64,000 nucleotides of DNA from Cellulomonas sp. KRMCY2. GTDB taxonomy: Bacteria > Actinomycetota > Actinomycetes > Actinomycetales > Cellulomonadaceae. Below, piece after piece: positions 36,196 through 46,289 of the stretch; the first letter of the stretch is position 1; the number at the start of each line of letters is the position of its first letter. A program made the position numbers and the translations under genes. Under the pieces are notes generated by a model. It was not told the origin of the DNA and searched no databases. It saw nothing but the letters and a program-made list of their open reading frames with translations. The stretch is taken from positions 2,170,001 to 2,234,000 of the forward strand of contig NZ_JAGF01000001.1 of NCBI RefSeq assembly GCF_000526515.1, in the 5' to 3' direction.

Positions 36196-38053
36196 GGAGG
36201 TCCTCCTCTCGTTCGCGCGGTGCGTCGGCCCTGTCGGCCCCTTCGGTGCTGGCTGTGCTCGCGGTGCTCTCGGTGCTGTCTGCCGCCGCCCGGCTCACGA
36301 CGGCCCGGTACCGGGCTGCGCTCGCGTCGCCGCTGTCGAGCAGGCTCCGGTGCGTGCCGCGGGCCTGCACGACGCCGCCGTCGACCAGGACGACCTCGTC
36401 GACCCGGTCGAGGACCAGCGGGCTCGCGGTGACGATCACTGTCGTGCGTCCGGCCCGTGCGGCGGCCAGTCGCAGGGCGATCCGCGCCTCGGTGTGCGCG
36501 TCCACGGCACTGGTCGGCTCGACGAGCACGAGGATCTCCGGCTCGGTCAGCAGGGCACGCGCCAGGGCGACCCGCTGGCGCTGGCCACCCGAGAACGACC
36601 TGCCCTTCTCGGCGACCTCACCCTCGAGCCCGCCGGGCAGCGAGTCGAGCACGTCAGCGGCGTCGGCGACGTCGAGCGCGCGCATCAGCGCGTCGGTGCC
36701 GGCGCGGTCGCGCACCGCGAGCTCGTCCCGCAGCACCCCGGTGAACAGCTGCGGGGTGGACTCCGCGACGACGATGCGGCGCCGCACCTCGGCCAGGCCG
36801 AGCTCACCGAGCGGCACCCCGCCGAGCCGCACGCGATCGGCGGCGTCGGCGTGCTCGCCGCCGAGCAGCCCGATCCGGGTCGCGATGTGCGCCGTCTCGT
36901 CCGGGTCCGCACTGACCAGAGCGGTCACCTGCCCGGACCGGACGACCAGCCCGGTGACCTCGTCGACGAGATCGGCGCCGGACGGGACGGTGGGACGGCG
37001 CAGGGCCCGCTCCATCGCGCCGTCGACGTGCGCCGGGTTGAGCGGGTCACGGTCGGCCCCGGTGATGGGCACGCGCAGCACGCGCAGGATCTTGCGCACC
37101 CCCACGAGGGCGCGCGAGACGACCTGCACGGCCTGCGTCGCAGCGGTCAGCGGCTCGGTCAGGAACGCCGCGTACCCGTAGAACGTGACCAGCTGCCCGG
37201 GGGAGATCTCACCGACGATGGCGAGCCGCGCGCCGAACCAGACGACGGCCGCGAGGAACAGTCCGGGCAGCAGGGTCTGCAGGGCGTCGAGCAGGGACTG
37301 GGTCTGCGCGACCCGCACCCCGGCGTGCCGCACCGTCTGCGACTGCTCGCGGTAGCGCGCGACGAAGACGTCCTCGCCGCCGATCCCGCGCAGGATGCGC
37401 AGCCCGGAGACCGTGTCCGCGCCGAGCGTCGTCAGGCGACCGGAGGCCTCGCGCTGGGCGGCCTGACGGCGCTGCAGCGGCTTGACCAGCAACGCGAGGA
37501 TGCCCGCGACGAGCGGCAGGCCGACCAGCACGGCCACCCCGAGCGTCACCGAGCTGTCCAGCAGCAGGAACGCCACGACGACGTAGGCCACGACCCCGCC
37601 GACGAAGCGCGCGGCGACGAAGAAGACCTCGCCGACGCGCAGCGAGTCGGACGCCACGGTGGAGACGACCTCGCCGGTCGGCAGCTCCGCGGTGACGGCG
37701 TCCCCGGTCCGGCTCACGTGGTACCCGACGAGCTGGGAGGTGCGGAAGGCCGCTCGCAGCCAGCTCTCCACGTCGAGCCGGTGCCCCAGGACGTTGGCAC
37801 CGGCCTGGACGAGGCCGGCGGCGAGCAGGAGCAGGCAGCCCGTCAGCAGCGTGCGCGAGAGGCCCTGCGCGAGGCCGTCGTCGACCAGCCGACCGAGCAG
37901 GTAGGGCATGGCGGCCTGCGTCACGGCCGTGACGATCCCCGTCGCGGCGCTGCCGAGCATCAGCCAGCCCTGGCACCGCGCGACCCACAGCAGGTAGGCC
38001 GGCGCAGACGTCAGCGGAGGGACGCCGGGATGGGGTTGCGGCAGGGGACGCAC
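36176..38053 (-). CDS. ABC exporter half-transporter with degenerate ATP site
   Basis: A 625-residue partner of the protein encoded next. The membrane domain covers about residues 15-310. In the ATPase domain Walker A is replaced by VSADPDETAHIAT (no GKS/T), Walker B Asp is Val (LVLVEPTS) and the switch His is missing (IVTASPL), while the signature FSGGQRQR is perfect. It can thus supply a signature to its partner but not bind ATP normally. The tail is rich in Ser, Thr and acidic residues. GTG at 38053 follows TACCGT by eight bases; the open frame extends further to 38191 without similarity. Confidence 0.87.
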   Translation of the reverse strand: MRPLPQPHPGVPPLTSAPAYLLWVARCQGWLMLGSAATGIVTAVTQAAMPYLLGRLVDDGLAQGLSRTLLTGCLLLLAAGLVQAGANVLGHRLDVESWLRAAFRTSQLVGYHVSRTGDAVTAELPTGEVVSTVASDSLRVGEVFFVAARFVGGVVAYVVVAFLLLDSSVTLGVAVLVGLPLVAGILALLVKPLQRRQAAQREASGRLTTLGADTVSGLRILRGIGGEDVFVARYREQSQTVRHAGVRVAQTQSLLDALQTLLPGLFLAAVVWFGARLAIVGEISPGQLVTFYGYAAFLTEPLTAATQAVQVVSRALVGVRKILRVLRVPITGADRDPLNPAHVDGAMERALRRPTVPSGADLVDEVTGLVVRSGQVTALVSADPDETAHIATRIGLLGGEHADAADRVRLGGVPLGELGLAEVRRRIVVAESTPQLFTGVLRDELAVRDRAGTDALMRALDVADAADVLDSLPGGLEGEVAEKGRSFSGGQRQRVALARALLTEPEILVLVEPTSAVDAHTEARIALRLAAARAGRTTVIVTASPLVLDRVDEVVLVDGGVVQARGTHRSLLDSGDASAARYRAVVSRAAADSTESTASTASTEGADRADAPREREEDLHEAAHR

Positions 38054-38165
38054 GAGGGGCAACGGTACGGGTGCGGACCGACACCGGACGACCTGTTTTG
38101 TGCGGGAGGATGGGCCGGCACGAGGGTGCGGCCACGCGGTCGCACCACGACACAGGAGGCTCGAC

Positions 38166-38558
38166 GTGGCTGACAAGAGCTGGACGACCAAGGCGGCCGG
38201 TGCGCTGCAGCGCTACCGCGTGATGGCCTGGGTCACGGGTGGGATGCTGCTCGTCCTGTGCCTGGAGATGGCCGTCAGGTACGGCCTGCGGCCCGGGTCG
38301 GGCGTGCTCCGCTGGATCGAGTGGATCCCGTTCGCGCACGGGTGGATCTACGTGGTCTACCTCGTCACCGTGATCGACCTCTGGTCGACGATGCGGTGGC
38401 GTCTCGGTCGGCTGGCCGCGATGGTGCTCGGCGGTGTCGTGCCGGTGATGTCCTTCGTCGTCGAGCGGCGCGTGCACGTCGAGGGCGAGGCGCAGATCTC
38501 CGCCGGGCACCCGGTGCGCTCGGCTGCGGCGTCGGCGCGCGACGGTGGCCGCGGCTGA
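38166..38558 (+). CDS. DUF3817 family small membrane protein
   Basis: A 130-residue protein with three hydrophobic segments (about 20-38, 57-75, 85-103) and the family marks YRVMAWVTGGMLLVL and PFAHGWIYVVYLVT. Members occur widely in actinobacteria, often right before guaA as here, but have no known function. GTG start at 38166 with AGGAGG seven bases upstream. The C-terminal 25 residues are polar and probably cytosolic. Confidence 0.87.
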   Translation: MADKSWTTKAAGALQRYRVMAWVTGGMLLVLCLEMAVRYGLRPGSGVLRWIEWIPFAHGWIYVVYLVTVIDLWSTMRWRLGRLAAMVLGGVVPVMSFVVERRVHVEGEAQISAGHPVRSAAASARDGGRG

Positions 38559-38608
38559 CGGATGGACACCACGGGCCCGGCCGTCGAGAGCCTCACTAGA
38601 CTCGTGCC

Positions 38609-40201
38609 GTGACCGACTCCCAGCCGCAGCCCGTCATCGGCCCCGCCGGCCCCGTCATCGTCGTCGACCTCGGCGCCCAGTACGCGCAGCTGATCGCGCG
38701 CCGCGTGCGTGAGGCGCGGGTCTACTCCGAGATCGTGCCGCACACGTGGTCGGTCGAGCAGATCATGGCCAGGAAGCCGTCCGCGGTGATCCTCTCCGGT
38801 GGGCCGGCGAGCGTGTACGCGCCGGGCGCGCCGGCCGTGGACGCAGCGTTGTTCGCCGCTGGGGTGCCCGTGCTGGGCATCTGCTACGGCTTCCAGGCGA
38901 TGGCCCGCGCCCTGGGCGGGACGGTGGCCGAGACCGGCGTCCGCGAGTACGGCGGCACGCATGTGGACGTCCGCGAGCCGGGGGTCCTGCTCACCGGCTC
39001 GCCCACCGCGCAGTCGGTCTGGATGAGCCACGGCGACGCCGTGCACGCGGCGCCCGAAGGGTTCACCGTGCTGGCCACCTCGGCCGGGTCGCCGGTCGCG
39101 GCCTTCGAGGACCGGGACCGCCGACTGTTCGGCATGCAGTGGCACCCCGAGGTCAAGCACTCGCCGCTCGGCCAGCACGCGCTGGAGAACTTCCTGTTCC
39201 GGGGCGCCGGTCTTCGGCCGACCTGGACGGCGGGCAGCGTGATCGCCGAGCAGGTCGAGGCGATCCGGGCGCAGGTCGGCGGTGCGCGCATCATCTGCGG
39301 GCTCTCCGGCGGCGTCGACTCGGCCGTCGCGGCAGCCCTCGTGCAGCGCGCCGTCGGCGAGCAGCTGACCTGCGTCTTCGTCGACCACGGCCTGCTGCGC
39401 CAGGGCGAGGCGGAGCAGGTCGAGACCGACTTCGTCGCGGCGACCGGCGTCCAGCTCAAGGTCGTGGACGCGCGCGAGCGCTTCCTGACCGCGCTCGCCG
39501 ACGTCACGGACCCGGAGACCAAGCGCAAGATCATCGGCCGGGAGTTCATCCGTGTCTTCGAGGCCGCGGCCCGTGAGGTCGTCCAGGAGAGCGGCGCGCA
39601 CGGCGAGGAGGTGCGCTTCCTCGTGCAGGGCACGCTCTACCCGGACGTGGTCGAGTCCGGTGGGGGCGAGGGTGCCGCGAACATCAAGTCGCACCACAAC
39701 GTCGGCGGCCTGCCGGACGACCTGCAGTTCGAGCTCGTCGAGCCGTTGCGGGCGCTGTTCAAGGACGAGGTGCGCGCCGTCGGTCTCGAGCTGGGGCTGC
39801 CGGACGCCATCGTGTGGCGTCAGCCGTTCCCGGGTCCCGGGCTGGGCATCCGGATCATCGGGGCGGTCACCGCCGAGCGGCTCGCCGTGCTGCGTTCGGC
39901 CGACGCGATCGCGCGCGCGGAGCTGAGCCGCGCCGGTCTGGACCGGCAGATCTGGCAGTGCCCGGTCGTGCTGCTCGCCGATGTCTGGTCGGTCGGCGTC
40001 CAGGGCGACGGCCGCACCTACGGCCATCCCGTCGTGCTGCGGCCGGTGAGCTCGGAGGACGCGATGACGGCCGACTGGACGCGGGTGCCCTACGACGTGC
40101 TGGCGAAGATCTCCACCCGGATCACCAACGAGGTGCCGGAGATCAACCGGGTGACCCTCGACGTGACGAGCAAGCCGCCGGGCACCATCGAGTGGGAGTG
40201 A
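38609..40201 (+). CDS. guaA: GMP synthase (glutamine-hydrolysing)
   Basis: A 530-residue enzyme converting XMP to GMP with glutamine and ATP. The class I amidotransferase domain has nucleophile Cys92 in GICYGFQ and the His-Glu of WHPE. The PP-loop ATPase is [12 protein letters not shown], and the dimerisation domain ends with KPPGTIEWE as in all GuaA. GTG at 38609 follows TAGACT (38597-38602) by six bases, suggesting a leaderless message. Confidence 0.97.
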   Translation: MTDSQPQPVIGPAGPVIVVDLGAQYAQLIARRVREARVYSEIVPHTWSVEQIMARKPSAVILSGGPASVYAPGAPAVDAALFAAGVPVLGICYGFQAMARALGGTVAETGVREYGGTHVDVREPGVLLTGSPTAQSVWMSHGDAVHAAPEGFTVLATSAGSPVAAFEDRDRRLFGMQWHPEVKHSPLGQHALENFLFRGAGLRPTWTAGSVIAEQVEAIRAQVGGARIICGLSGGVDSAVAAALVQRAVGEQLTCVFVDHGLLRQGEAEQVETDFVAATGVQLKVVDARERFLTALADVTDPETKRKIIGREFIRVFEAAAREVVQESGAHGEEVRFLVQGTLYPDVVESGGGEGAANIKSHHNVGGLPDDLQFELVEPLRALFKDEVRAVGLELGLPDAIVWRQPFPGPGLGIRIIGAVTAERLAVLRSADAIARAELSRAGLDRQIWQCPVVLLADVWSVGVQGDGRTYGHPVVLRPVSSEDAMTADWTRVPYDVLAKISTRITNEVPEINRVTLDVTSKPPGTIEWE

Positions 40202-40271
40202 CGCGGCGAGCGGGAGGCGTACGGCGAGCCGGCGTCACGCGGCGCACGGGCCGACCGGGCGAGCACCGCTG

Positions 40272-41717
40272 TCAGCGGGTCGGTGTCCGCTGGCGCTTGT
40301 CGGAGTACATGGTGGTGTCGGCGGCCGTCAGCAGCTGATCGGCGCTGATCCGGTCCCCCGGGTGCGCCGCTGCGACGCCGATGCTCATCCGGACCGGCAC
40401 CGACACGTCACCGAAGCGCACCGGCTCGGCGAGGGCCTGCTCGATCCGCAGCGCCGCCGCGGGTCCCGTCACGGCAGGATCGCCCTCGACCACGAGGACG
40501 AACTCGTCCCCGCCGAACCGGGCCACCAGGTCGCCGGGACGCACGGATGAGCGAAGCCGTCGGGCGACATCGGCGAGCAGCTCGTCACCCGTGTGGTGCC
40601 CGTACGCGTCGTTGATCTCCTTGAAGCAGTCGAGGTCGCAGAAGATGGCCACGACCCCCGCCGTCTCGCCGCGGTTCATCCGCTCGAGGGCGTCCGCCAC
40701 ATGGGCGTCGAGGGTCCGTCGGTTGGGCAGACCGGTGAGCTCGTCGTGCCCGGCCAGGTGCTCGAGCCGCTGCTCCGCCGCGGCGTACAGCCGGGCGAGC
40801 TGCGAGATGCGCGCCAGCACGAGGGGGATCAGGACGAGGCTGCCGACGCCGACCAGCACCCCGTCGACCGGCACGCCCACGAGGTGCTGCGTGAGGGCGA
40901 TCACGGGTCCGATGCCCAGGGCGGTTCCGAGGCACACGAGCTTGACCGGCGTGATCCGGTTGCTGGGTCCTGCGGTCGTCGCGACCAGGGTCGCCGCGCT
41001 CGGGTGCAGGGCCGCTGCCCCGACGCCGCAGAACGCGATGATCCAGAACGGGGCCACCCACCAGGCGCCCTCGGGATGCGAGGGCGAGCTCGTGAGCTCC
41101 CGCGCGACGCTGCCGACGATGCTCGACGCCACGGCGACGAGCAGGTACTCCAAGGACGGGTTGCGTGCTCGGGCCGCGGACAGGACGCTGCTCAGCGCCC
41201 CGGCCGTCGCGCTGAGCAGGACGACGGCGGCCATCGTCCGCATCCGGGTGGCGGTCGGCAGGGCGAGCCGCTCGAGATAGGGACCGAGCAGCATCGCCCA
41301 GAGCAGGAAGGCCGCGCTCATCGTGAAGATCGTCGAGTCGACGGTCACGCCGACGTTGCGGCGCGACGGCCGGTACGCGAGCATGACCGCGCCGATGAGG
41401 AAGAGCAGGTACCCGGTCGGCATGGCGAACGCGATGATCGGGCCTGTGGGCGGTCTGCCCAGGCCGTGAACCATGATCATCCACTGCACGCTGTAGACCC
41501 AGAGGATGAGCAGCCCGGCCAGCACGAACCGCCACGGGTGGGGGTTGCCCAGCCGGTGCCGGGCGAGCGCCGTGCACAGGACGACGATCGGCAGCACGGC
41601 GGCGACCGAGGACACGAGATCGCGCGTGAGCCCGTCGGTGAGCAGGTGCGCGGGCACCAGGATGAGGACGGCACACAGGAGTGCCGAGTTCGCGCCCTGT
41701 CGGGCCCACCGCGTCAT
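40272..41717 (-). CDS. Membrane-bound GGDEF diguanylate cyclase
   Basis: A 481-residue protein. Residues 1-310 carry about nine or ten hydrophobic helices without a recognised sensory domain name. The C-terminal GGDEF domain (about 325-481) has HDELTGLPNRRTLD, IFCDLDCFKEINDAYGHH and the intact RFGGDEFVLV active site, so it can make cyclic di-GMP. No EAL domain is present. The ATG at 41717 was chosen as first ATG before the first helix. It converges with guaA and is divergent from the glycosyltransferase. Confidence 0.88.
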   Translation of the reverse strand: MTRWARQGANSALLCAVLILVPAHLLTDGLTRDLVSSVAAVLPIVVLCTALARHRLGNPHPWRFVLAGLLILWVYSVQWMIMVHGLGRPPTGPIIAFAMPTGYLLFLIGAVMLAYRPSRRNVGVTVDSTIFTMSAAFLLWAMLLGPYLERLALPTATRMRTMAAVVLLSATAGALSSVLSAARARNPSLEYLLVAVASSIVGSVARELTSSPSHPEGAWWVAPFWIIAFCGVGAAALHPSAATLVATTAGPSNRITPVKLVCLGTALGIGPVIALTQHLVGVPVDGVLVGVGSLVLIPLVLARISQLARLYAAAEQRLEHLAGHDELTGLPNRRTLDAHVADALERMNRGETAGVVAIFCDLDCFKEINDAYGHHTGDELLADVARRLRSSVRPGDLVARFGGDEFVLVVEGDPAVTGPAAALRIEQALAEPVRFGDVSVPVRMSIGVAAAHPGDRISADQLLTAADTTMYSDKRQRTPTR

Positions 41718-41812
41718 ACCTGTTCTATCGGCGTGTGGAGAGAATCCCTGAGGCGCTCTCGGGGCGCGGTGCGGCCGACGGGTGGGGCCCGGACGACGGC
41801 TAGCCTGGCCGG

Positions 41813-43033
41813 GTGCGCATCTTCCACGTCTCGGACTGCTACCCGCCGCGTACCGGGGGTATCGAGTCCCAGGTCCGTGACCTCGCACGCGCGCAGGTCG
41901 CCGCCGGCCACGAGGTGCACGTCCTGACCGCGACGGCGGGGCTCGGCGGCGAGCGCGGCGGTGCCGTGCAGGACGACGACGGCGTGCAGGTGCACCGGTT
42001 GGGCACCCGGATGCCCTTCGCCCTCCCGGTCAACCCGGCCGCACCACCGATGGTCCGGTCGCTGCTCGCTGACCTGCGGCCCGATGTCGTGCACGTCCAT
42101 GCCGGCGTGCTCTCGCCGTTCGCCTACGACGGGGCGCGGATCGCTGTCGCGCACGGGACGCCGGTCGCGATCACCTGGCACTGCATGCTCGACGGCACCG
42201 TCCCGGCGCTGCGCCGAGTGGTGCGCGCGTCGCGTTGGGCGTCGGCTCCGATCGCGCTCTCGGCAGTGAGCCATGCGGCCGCGGCGCGCGTGGCTGCGGT
42301 CTTCGACGCGCCCGTCCACGTGATGCCCAACGGGATGGACCTGGAGCGATGGGCCCCGCAGGCCCGGCCGGACCCGCCGGTCGGGCGGGTCCCGATGCCC
42401 CGTGCGGCGGACGCGGCCGGGGATCCGGACCTGGCCACCGGGCCGGCGGGCCTGGACGGTCACGCCGGTACGCAGCTGCGCTGCGTCGCGACCATGCGGC
42501 TGGCCCCGCGCAAACGTGGCCCGGCGTTGATCGGCATCGTCGAGGACGCGATGACGCAGCTCCAGCCCGGCGCCCTGGCGCTGGACGTCCTGGGTGACGG
42601 GCCGGCGCGCACGACGATGGAACGACGGATCGCGCGCCGCGGGCTGAGCGACGTGGTCACGCTGCGTGGGCGGCTCCCGCGGGACCAGGTGCGCGCCGCG
42701 TACGCCGACGCCGAGGTCTTCCTGGCGCCCGCCGTCCTCGAGGCGTTCGGCATCGCCGCGCTCGAGGCGCGGACCGCCGGGCTCGTGGTGGTCGCGCGGC
42801 GGGGGACCGGCATCGAGGAGTTCGTGACCGACGGCGTCGACGGCCTGCTCGTCGACGACGATGCCGGCATGGCCCGCGCGATCGTGCGCCTGGCAACCGA
42901 TCCGGCGCTGCTCGCGTCCCTGCTGGGCAGCGCCCGAACCCATCCGCCGGTGTTCGACTGGGCCAACGCGCTCGTTGCGGCCGAGCTCGAGTACGGACGC
43001 GCCCGGGACCTGAGAAGCAGTTCCGGCAACTGA
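41813..43033 (+). CDS. Glycosyltransferase family 4 protein
   Basis: A 406-residue GT-B glycosyltransferase. The N-terminal acceptor domain starts MRIFHVSDCYPPRTGGIESQV, and HVHAG with ITWHCML follow. The C-terminal nucleotide-sugar domain has VLGDGPART and the E-x7-E type motif in LEAFGIAALEARTAGL. It probably transfers a sugar from a nucleotide donor to a lipid or polysaccharide; the acceptor is unknown. GTG at 41813 is six bases after TAGCCT (41801-41806), a likely leaderless start. No other glycan gene is next to it. Confidence 0.88.
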   Translation: MRIFHVSDCYPPRTGGIESQVRDLARAQVAAGHEVHVLTATAGLGGERGGAVQDDDGVQVHRLGTRMPFALPVNPAAPPMVRSLLADLRPDVVHVHAGVLSPFAYDGARIAVAHGTPVAITWHCMLDGTVPALRRVVRASRWASAPIALSAVSHAAAARVAAVFDAPVHVMPNGMDLERWAPQARPDPPVGRVPMPRAADAAGDPDLATGPAGLDGHAGTQLRCVATMRLAPRKRGPALIGIVEDAMTQLQPGALALDVLGDGPARTTMERRIARRGLSDVVTLRGRLPRDQVRAAYADAEVFLAPAVLEAFGIAALEARTAGLVVVARRGTGIEEFVTDGVDGLLVDDDAGMARAIVRLATDPALLASLLGSARTHPPVFDWANALVAAELEYGRARDLRSSSGN

Positions 43034-43272
43034 CGGAGGTCCCGATCTCGCCGACATGCTGGGTCGTAGTGGCCCGGGATCAGGGGATTTGACCCGGTCC
43101 GCCCCGCCGTGACTCCCGGAAGAAATCAAGGACCTAGGGCCCCCGGACCATGGGCCCACACGCAAGGTCAGCCTAACCTGGCATCCTCACACTATGAGCT
43201 CAGACGAGAGCTCCCGGACCGGCGCTACCGGCTCGGAACCCTTGACGTCAGTTCCTGGGAAGGGATCGCACC

Positions 43273-43743
43273 ATGTCCACCACTGTCTCCTCCGCCAACG
43301 GCAGGTCCGTTCGCATCGTCGGCCTGATCGCCATCCTCGCGGGCATCGTCCTGATCCTCGCCGGTTCCGCGACCTGGGCCATGGTCCGCACCCAGCTGGT
43401 CGCTGAGAACATCACCGTGGCCGACGACGCCGCGATGTTCGCCGGCAAGACCGTCAACGGCCCGCTCGACGCCTACTACCAGGCCGACATCATCAACACC
43501 CACGCCCTCGAGGCCTCGGACGGCAAGACCTACGCCGAGCTCGACCGCGAGGACCCGGTCCGCGCGACCGTCATGAACGGCTCGTTCCTCCGTGCCTCGC
43601 TCTTCACCTCGGTGATCGCCTTCGGTGTCGCGGCCTTCGCGGTCGGCATGGGTGTGCTGTTCATCCTGATCGGCTGGGCGCTGCGCAAGGTCGTCCCGAC
43701 CGGCACGGTCGTCACGGCCACCCCGGTGGCGACGACGGCCTGA
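43273..43743 (+). CDS. Conserved actinobacterial two-helix membrane protein
   Basis: A 156-residue protein with one helix at about 15-36 and another at about 108-140. Between them lies an extracytoplasmic segment of about 70 residues with AENITVADDAAMFAGKTV and EDPVRATVMNGSFLRASLF. Similar proteins are common in actinobacteria and are sometimes misnamed aromatic ring-opening dioxygenase LigA; I see no catalytic motif. The ATG has GAAGGGA eight bases upstream. Two hairpins follow it. Confidence 0.75.
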   Translation: MSTTVSSANGRSVRIVGLIAILAGIVLILAGSATWAMVRTQLVAENITVADDAAMFAGKTVNGPLDAYYQADIINTHALEASDGKTYAELDREDPVRATVMNGSFLRASLFTSVIAFGVAAFAVGMGVLFILIGWALRKVVPTGTVVTATPVATTA

Positions 43744-43746
43744 CCT

Positions 43747-43764
43747 CTCCGGGTTCGCCCGGAG
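43747..43764 (+). terminator. Small TTCG-loop hairpin after the membrane protein gene
   Basis: CTCCGGG-TTCG-CCCGGAG: seven perfect pairs closed by a stable UUCG tetraloop, beginning three bases after the stop codon. Confidence 0.65.
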
Positions 43765-43805
43765 CGCGCCGCTGCCACCATCCCCCGGCAGCCACGCACA
43801 GCCGA

Positions 43806-43861
43806 GGACACGGCGGCCGCACCAGCAGGACCTCCTGCCGGTGCGGCCGCCGTTCGTGTCC
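43806..43861. terminator. Large bidirectional terminator hairpin
   Basis: GGACACG (43806-43812) pairs with CGTGTCC (43855-43861), GCGGCCGCACC (43813-43823) with GGTGCGGCCGC (43840-43850), and GCAGG with CCTGC at the top, leaving a short loop and a four-base bulge. It lies between convergent genes. Confidence 0.75.
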
Positions 43862-43948
43862 CTCCGTGCGGGCCTGCCGTGCGGACCTGCCGCGGCGCCC
43901 TGGCCCCTCCGGCCCGAGCACCGCGACACGGCCGCACCGGCAGGTGGC

Positions 43949-44464
43949 TCAGCGGTTGCGGCGACGCATCCCGGTCGCCAGCGAGCCGACCAGCAGGGCG
44001 AGGCCCGCGGCCCCGACCAGACCGATCAGGGCCAGCTCGACGTCGAAGACGACTCCGCCGGCCACCGCCAGCAGGCCGATCCCGACGGCGGCGATCACCA
44101 GGCCCCAGACGACCGTCCCGACCCGCAGGCCGTTGCGGGCGAGCTGGTCCACCGGTGGCGCCGCGCTCGCCGTCGTCGCCGACCAGGCGCCGGTGGCGTC
44201 GTCACCACCCGATCGCGCGGTGGCGGGTCGGTCGGTGGCGACCGGTGGGCTGACGGGCAGCTCGGTCGTCGCTGTGCTGTCCGTCGTCGCTGTGCTGTCG
44301 GTGGCTGCACTGCTGCCAGGGTCCATGGTGGTCATGGCGTCCTCCGTCGTCGTGGGCTGCTCGTCGTTCCTGAGGTGGCGCGTGATGCGCTCCGTCGTCC
44401 CGGACGGCGTCGGCGCACGCACCGGCTCCGGCGCCTCGATCGGCCCGGTGGTCTCGTCGCTCAT
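43949..44464 (-). CDS. Hypothetical membrane protein downstream of the PspC gene
   Basis: A 171-residue protein. Residues 1-105 are polar and low in complexity, with a doubled DSTATT unit. Two hydrophobic helices follow (about 113-133 and 138-158, rich in Gly, Val and Ala) and then an Arg-rich end. Its ATG overlaps the stop of the PspC gene as ATGA, so it belongs to the envelope-stress unit. I do not recognise a family; it may be a membrane partner of the PspC protein. Confidence 0.75.
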   Translation of the reverse strand: MSDETTGPIEAPEPVRAPTPSGTTERITRHLRNDEQPTTTEDAMTTMDPGSSAATDSTATTDSTATTELPVSPPVATDRPATARSGGDDATGAWSATTASAAPPVDQLARNGLRVGTVVWGLVIAAVGIGLLAVAGGVVFDVELALIGLVGAAGLALLVGSLATGMRRRNR

Positions 44465-46140
44465 CGCCCCTCCTCCACAACCGTGACGGTCCCGAACCCG
44501 ACGGTGATGTCGAGCTTCAGGTCGGGGCTCGCGCCGTCGTGGACGGCATCGGACTCGTAGGGCTCCGTGCCCTGGTTCCCCGGCATCCCGGAGGTGATGG
44601 TGTCGCCGAGCCAGACGACCTCGCCCGCGGACACGCTGATGTCTGCCGTGTAGGCGCCGTCCTCCGGCAGCACGATCGTGACCTCACCGGCACCGACGTT
44701 GACCGGTACCTCGATGGCCGGACCGCCGAGCGGGAGCTCGGTCAGGTCGATGCGCGCGTCGCCGGCGCCCAGCGAGTAGCCCTCCTCGGCTGTCGCGACG
44801 TCGGTCGGGGTGCGGTCCATCTCGCCGAACGTGGTCCCGCTGCGCCAGTGGCCGTCCCAGTCCGCGTACTCCAGCGATGCCAGCGGGATGAGGACGATCA
44901 GCGCGACGACGGCCAGGCCGCCGAACCCGCCGCTGGTCCGTCCCCGCAGCCCGGCGACGATGATCCCGATCCCCAGGAGCACGAGGGAGACCGCTCCGGC
45001 AGTGAGCAGGACGGGGCCGTCGAACCGGCCGGTCCGGTCGAGGTAGAGCAGCGTCGCGAGCGTCATCAGGCTCAGGGCGACCACGATCCCGACCGCGCCG
45101 GCACCAGGCCCACGGCGCGCAGCCGGGCGAGGCAGGGTGGTCACGGGAACGCCCCGAGGCGGTGTCTGGACGTACGGTGCCTGGCCGTACGGTGCCTGGC
45201 CGTAGGGCCCCTGGGCGTACGGCGCTGAGTACCCGCCGTGCGCTCCGGTGCTCGGGGTGGGCGTCGCGTGCGTCGCACTCGGGTACCCGCCGGCGGGGTA
45301 CGTGCGAGGCCCGGTGCCCGGCTGTCCGCCGGTCGGGTACGGGGTGGTCGGGGGCATCGTGGTCGTCGGTCCTTCCGGTCGGCGCGGGGGAGCTGCCGCG
45401 GCAGTGGTCGGGGCGGCGAAGGGCTGTCCCGGGTAGGTCGAGGTGGGCGCGGGGCCCGCGCCGGAGGGCGGCTGTGCGCCGGGGTAGAGGGTCGTGGTCG
45501 GCCCGTGGCCACCGCCCGGACCGCCGGTCCGGTTCCTGCTCGCGGAGACGATCAGGGCGATCACGACGACGACGGCTGTGGTCCAGAGCAGGCCGCTGAA
45601 CCAGCCGGAGCCCCGGTCACTCATCCAGCTGCCCGGGAACCAGGTGCCGGGGAAGGAGACGCCGATCACGAAGACCGCGAAGCCGCCGAGGACGGCGACG
45701 TCGAAGTCCCCGCGGAGGAGCTGCTGGAGGTGGATCCGGCCGTCGCGCTGCTCGGGCAGCAGCAGCCAGCCGATCCCGTAGAGGATCAGGCCGAGGCCAC
45801 CGAGGAGCACGCTGACGCCGAAGAGCCCGCGGACGACCAGCGGGTCGATCCCGAGGCGCAGGGCGACACCGCCGGCGACGCCGCCGATCCAGCGTTCGTC
45901 CGAGCGCACGATGCCGCTGCGACGGATCCCGTCGAAGAACGAGTCCGCACCGGCGCGCTGCGGCCGGGGATACGGCTGCTGGGGGTACTGCTGTTGGGCG
46001 TACGGCTGCTGGGGATACGGCTGCTGGGCGAACGGCTGAGCCGGGTGGGGCTGGTCGCCTGCGCGGGGTCCGCCCGCGGCGGGCGGCTCGCCGGCTGTCG
46101 GGTCCTGGGGCGGGAGGGGGGTCTCGTTCATGTCACCCAT
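44461..46140 (-). CDS. PspC-domain membrane protein with C-terminal toastrack-like (LiaF) domain
   Basis: A 559-residue protein. The N-terminus is Pro/Gln/Tyr-rich (repeated QQPYPQ and QQPYA). The PspC domain follows at about 70-135 (SGIVRSDERWIGGVAGGVALRLG). More helices, then a second low-complexity region with PYGQAP repeats, then three to four helices near 370-450, and finally a beta-rich segment with GAGEVTIVLPEDGAYTADISVSAGEV, typical of toastrack/LiaF-like domains. Divergent from a PspC histidine kinase, it probably senses or buffers envelope stress. ATG at 46140; an in-frame ATG at 46131 is an alternative. Confidence 0.82.
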   Translation of the reverse strand: MGDMNETPLPPQDPTAGEPPAAGGPRAGDQPHPAQPFAQQPYPQQPYAQQQYPQQPYPRPQRAGADSFFDGIRRSGIVRSDERWIGGVAGGVALRLGIDPLVVRGLFGVSVLLGGLGLILYGIGWLLLPEQRDGRIHLQQLLRGDFDVAVLGGFAVFVIGVSFPGTWFPGSWMSDRGSGWFSGLLWTTAVVVVIALIVSASRNRTGGPGGGHGPTTTLYPGAQPPSGAGPAPTSTYPGQPFAAPTTAAAAPPRRPEGPTTTMPPTTPYPTGGQPGTGPRTYPAGGYPSATHATPTPSTGAHGGYSAPYAQGPYGQAPYGQAPYVQTPPRGVPVTTLPRPAARRGPGAGAVGIVVALSLMTLATLLYLDRTGRFDGPVLLTAGAVSLVLLGIGIIVAGLRGRTSGGFGGLAVVALIVLIPLASLEYADWDGHWRSGTTFGEMDRTPTDVATAEEGYSLGAGDARIDLTELPLGGPAIEVPVNVGAGEVTIVLPEDGAYTADISVSAGEVVWLGDTITSGMPGNQGTEPYESDAVHDGASPDLKLDITVGFGTVTVVEEGR

Positions 46141-46289
46141 GCTGGTGCCCGCCCGGCGGCGACGGTATCGGGGCCCGCCCTGATCAAACCCTGATCCGCG
46201 GGCCTGTCGCCCCTGAGGCGACCCCGGAGTATGCCCTGAACGTCGTCCGGGGCGACCCCATGGTCCTCCCGACGTGTGACGATGCTCTG

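Noticed and set aside
43109-43406. Short open frames overlapping the start of the small membrane protein
   Set aside because: No ribosome site, unusual composition, and out of frame with the gene at 43273.
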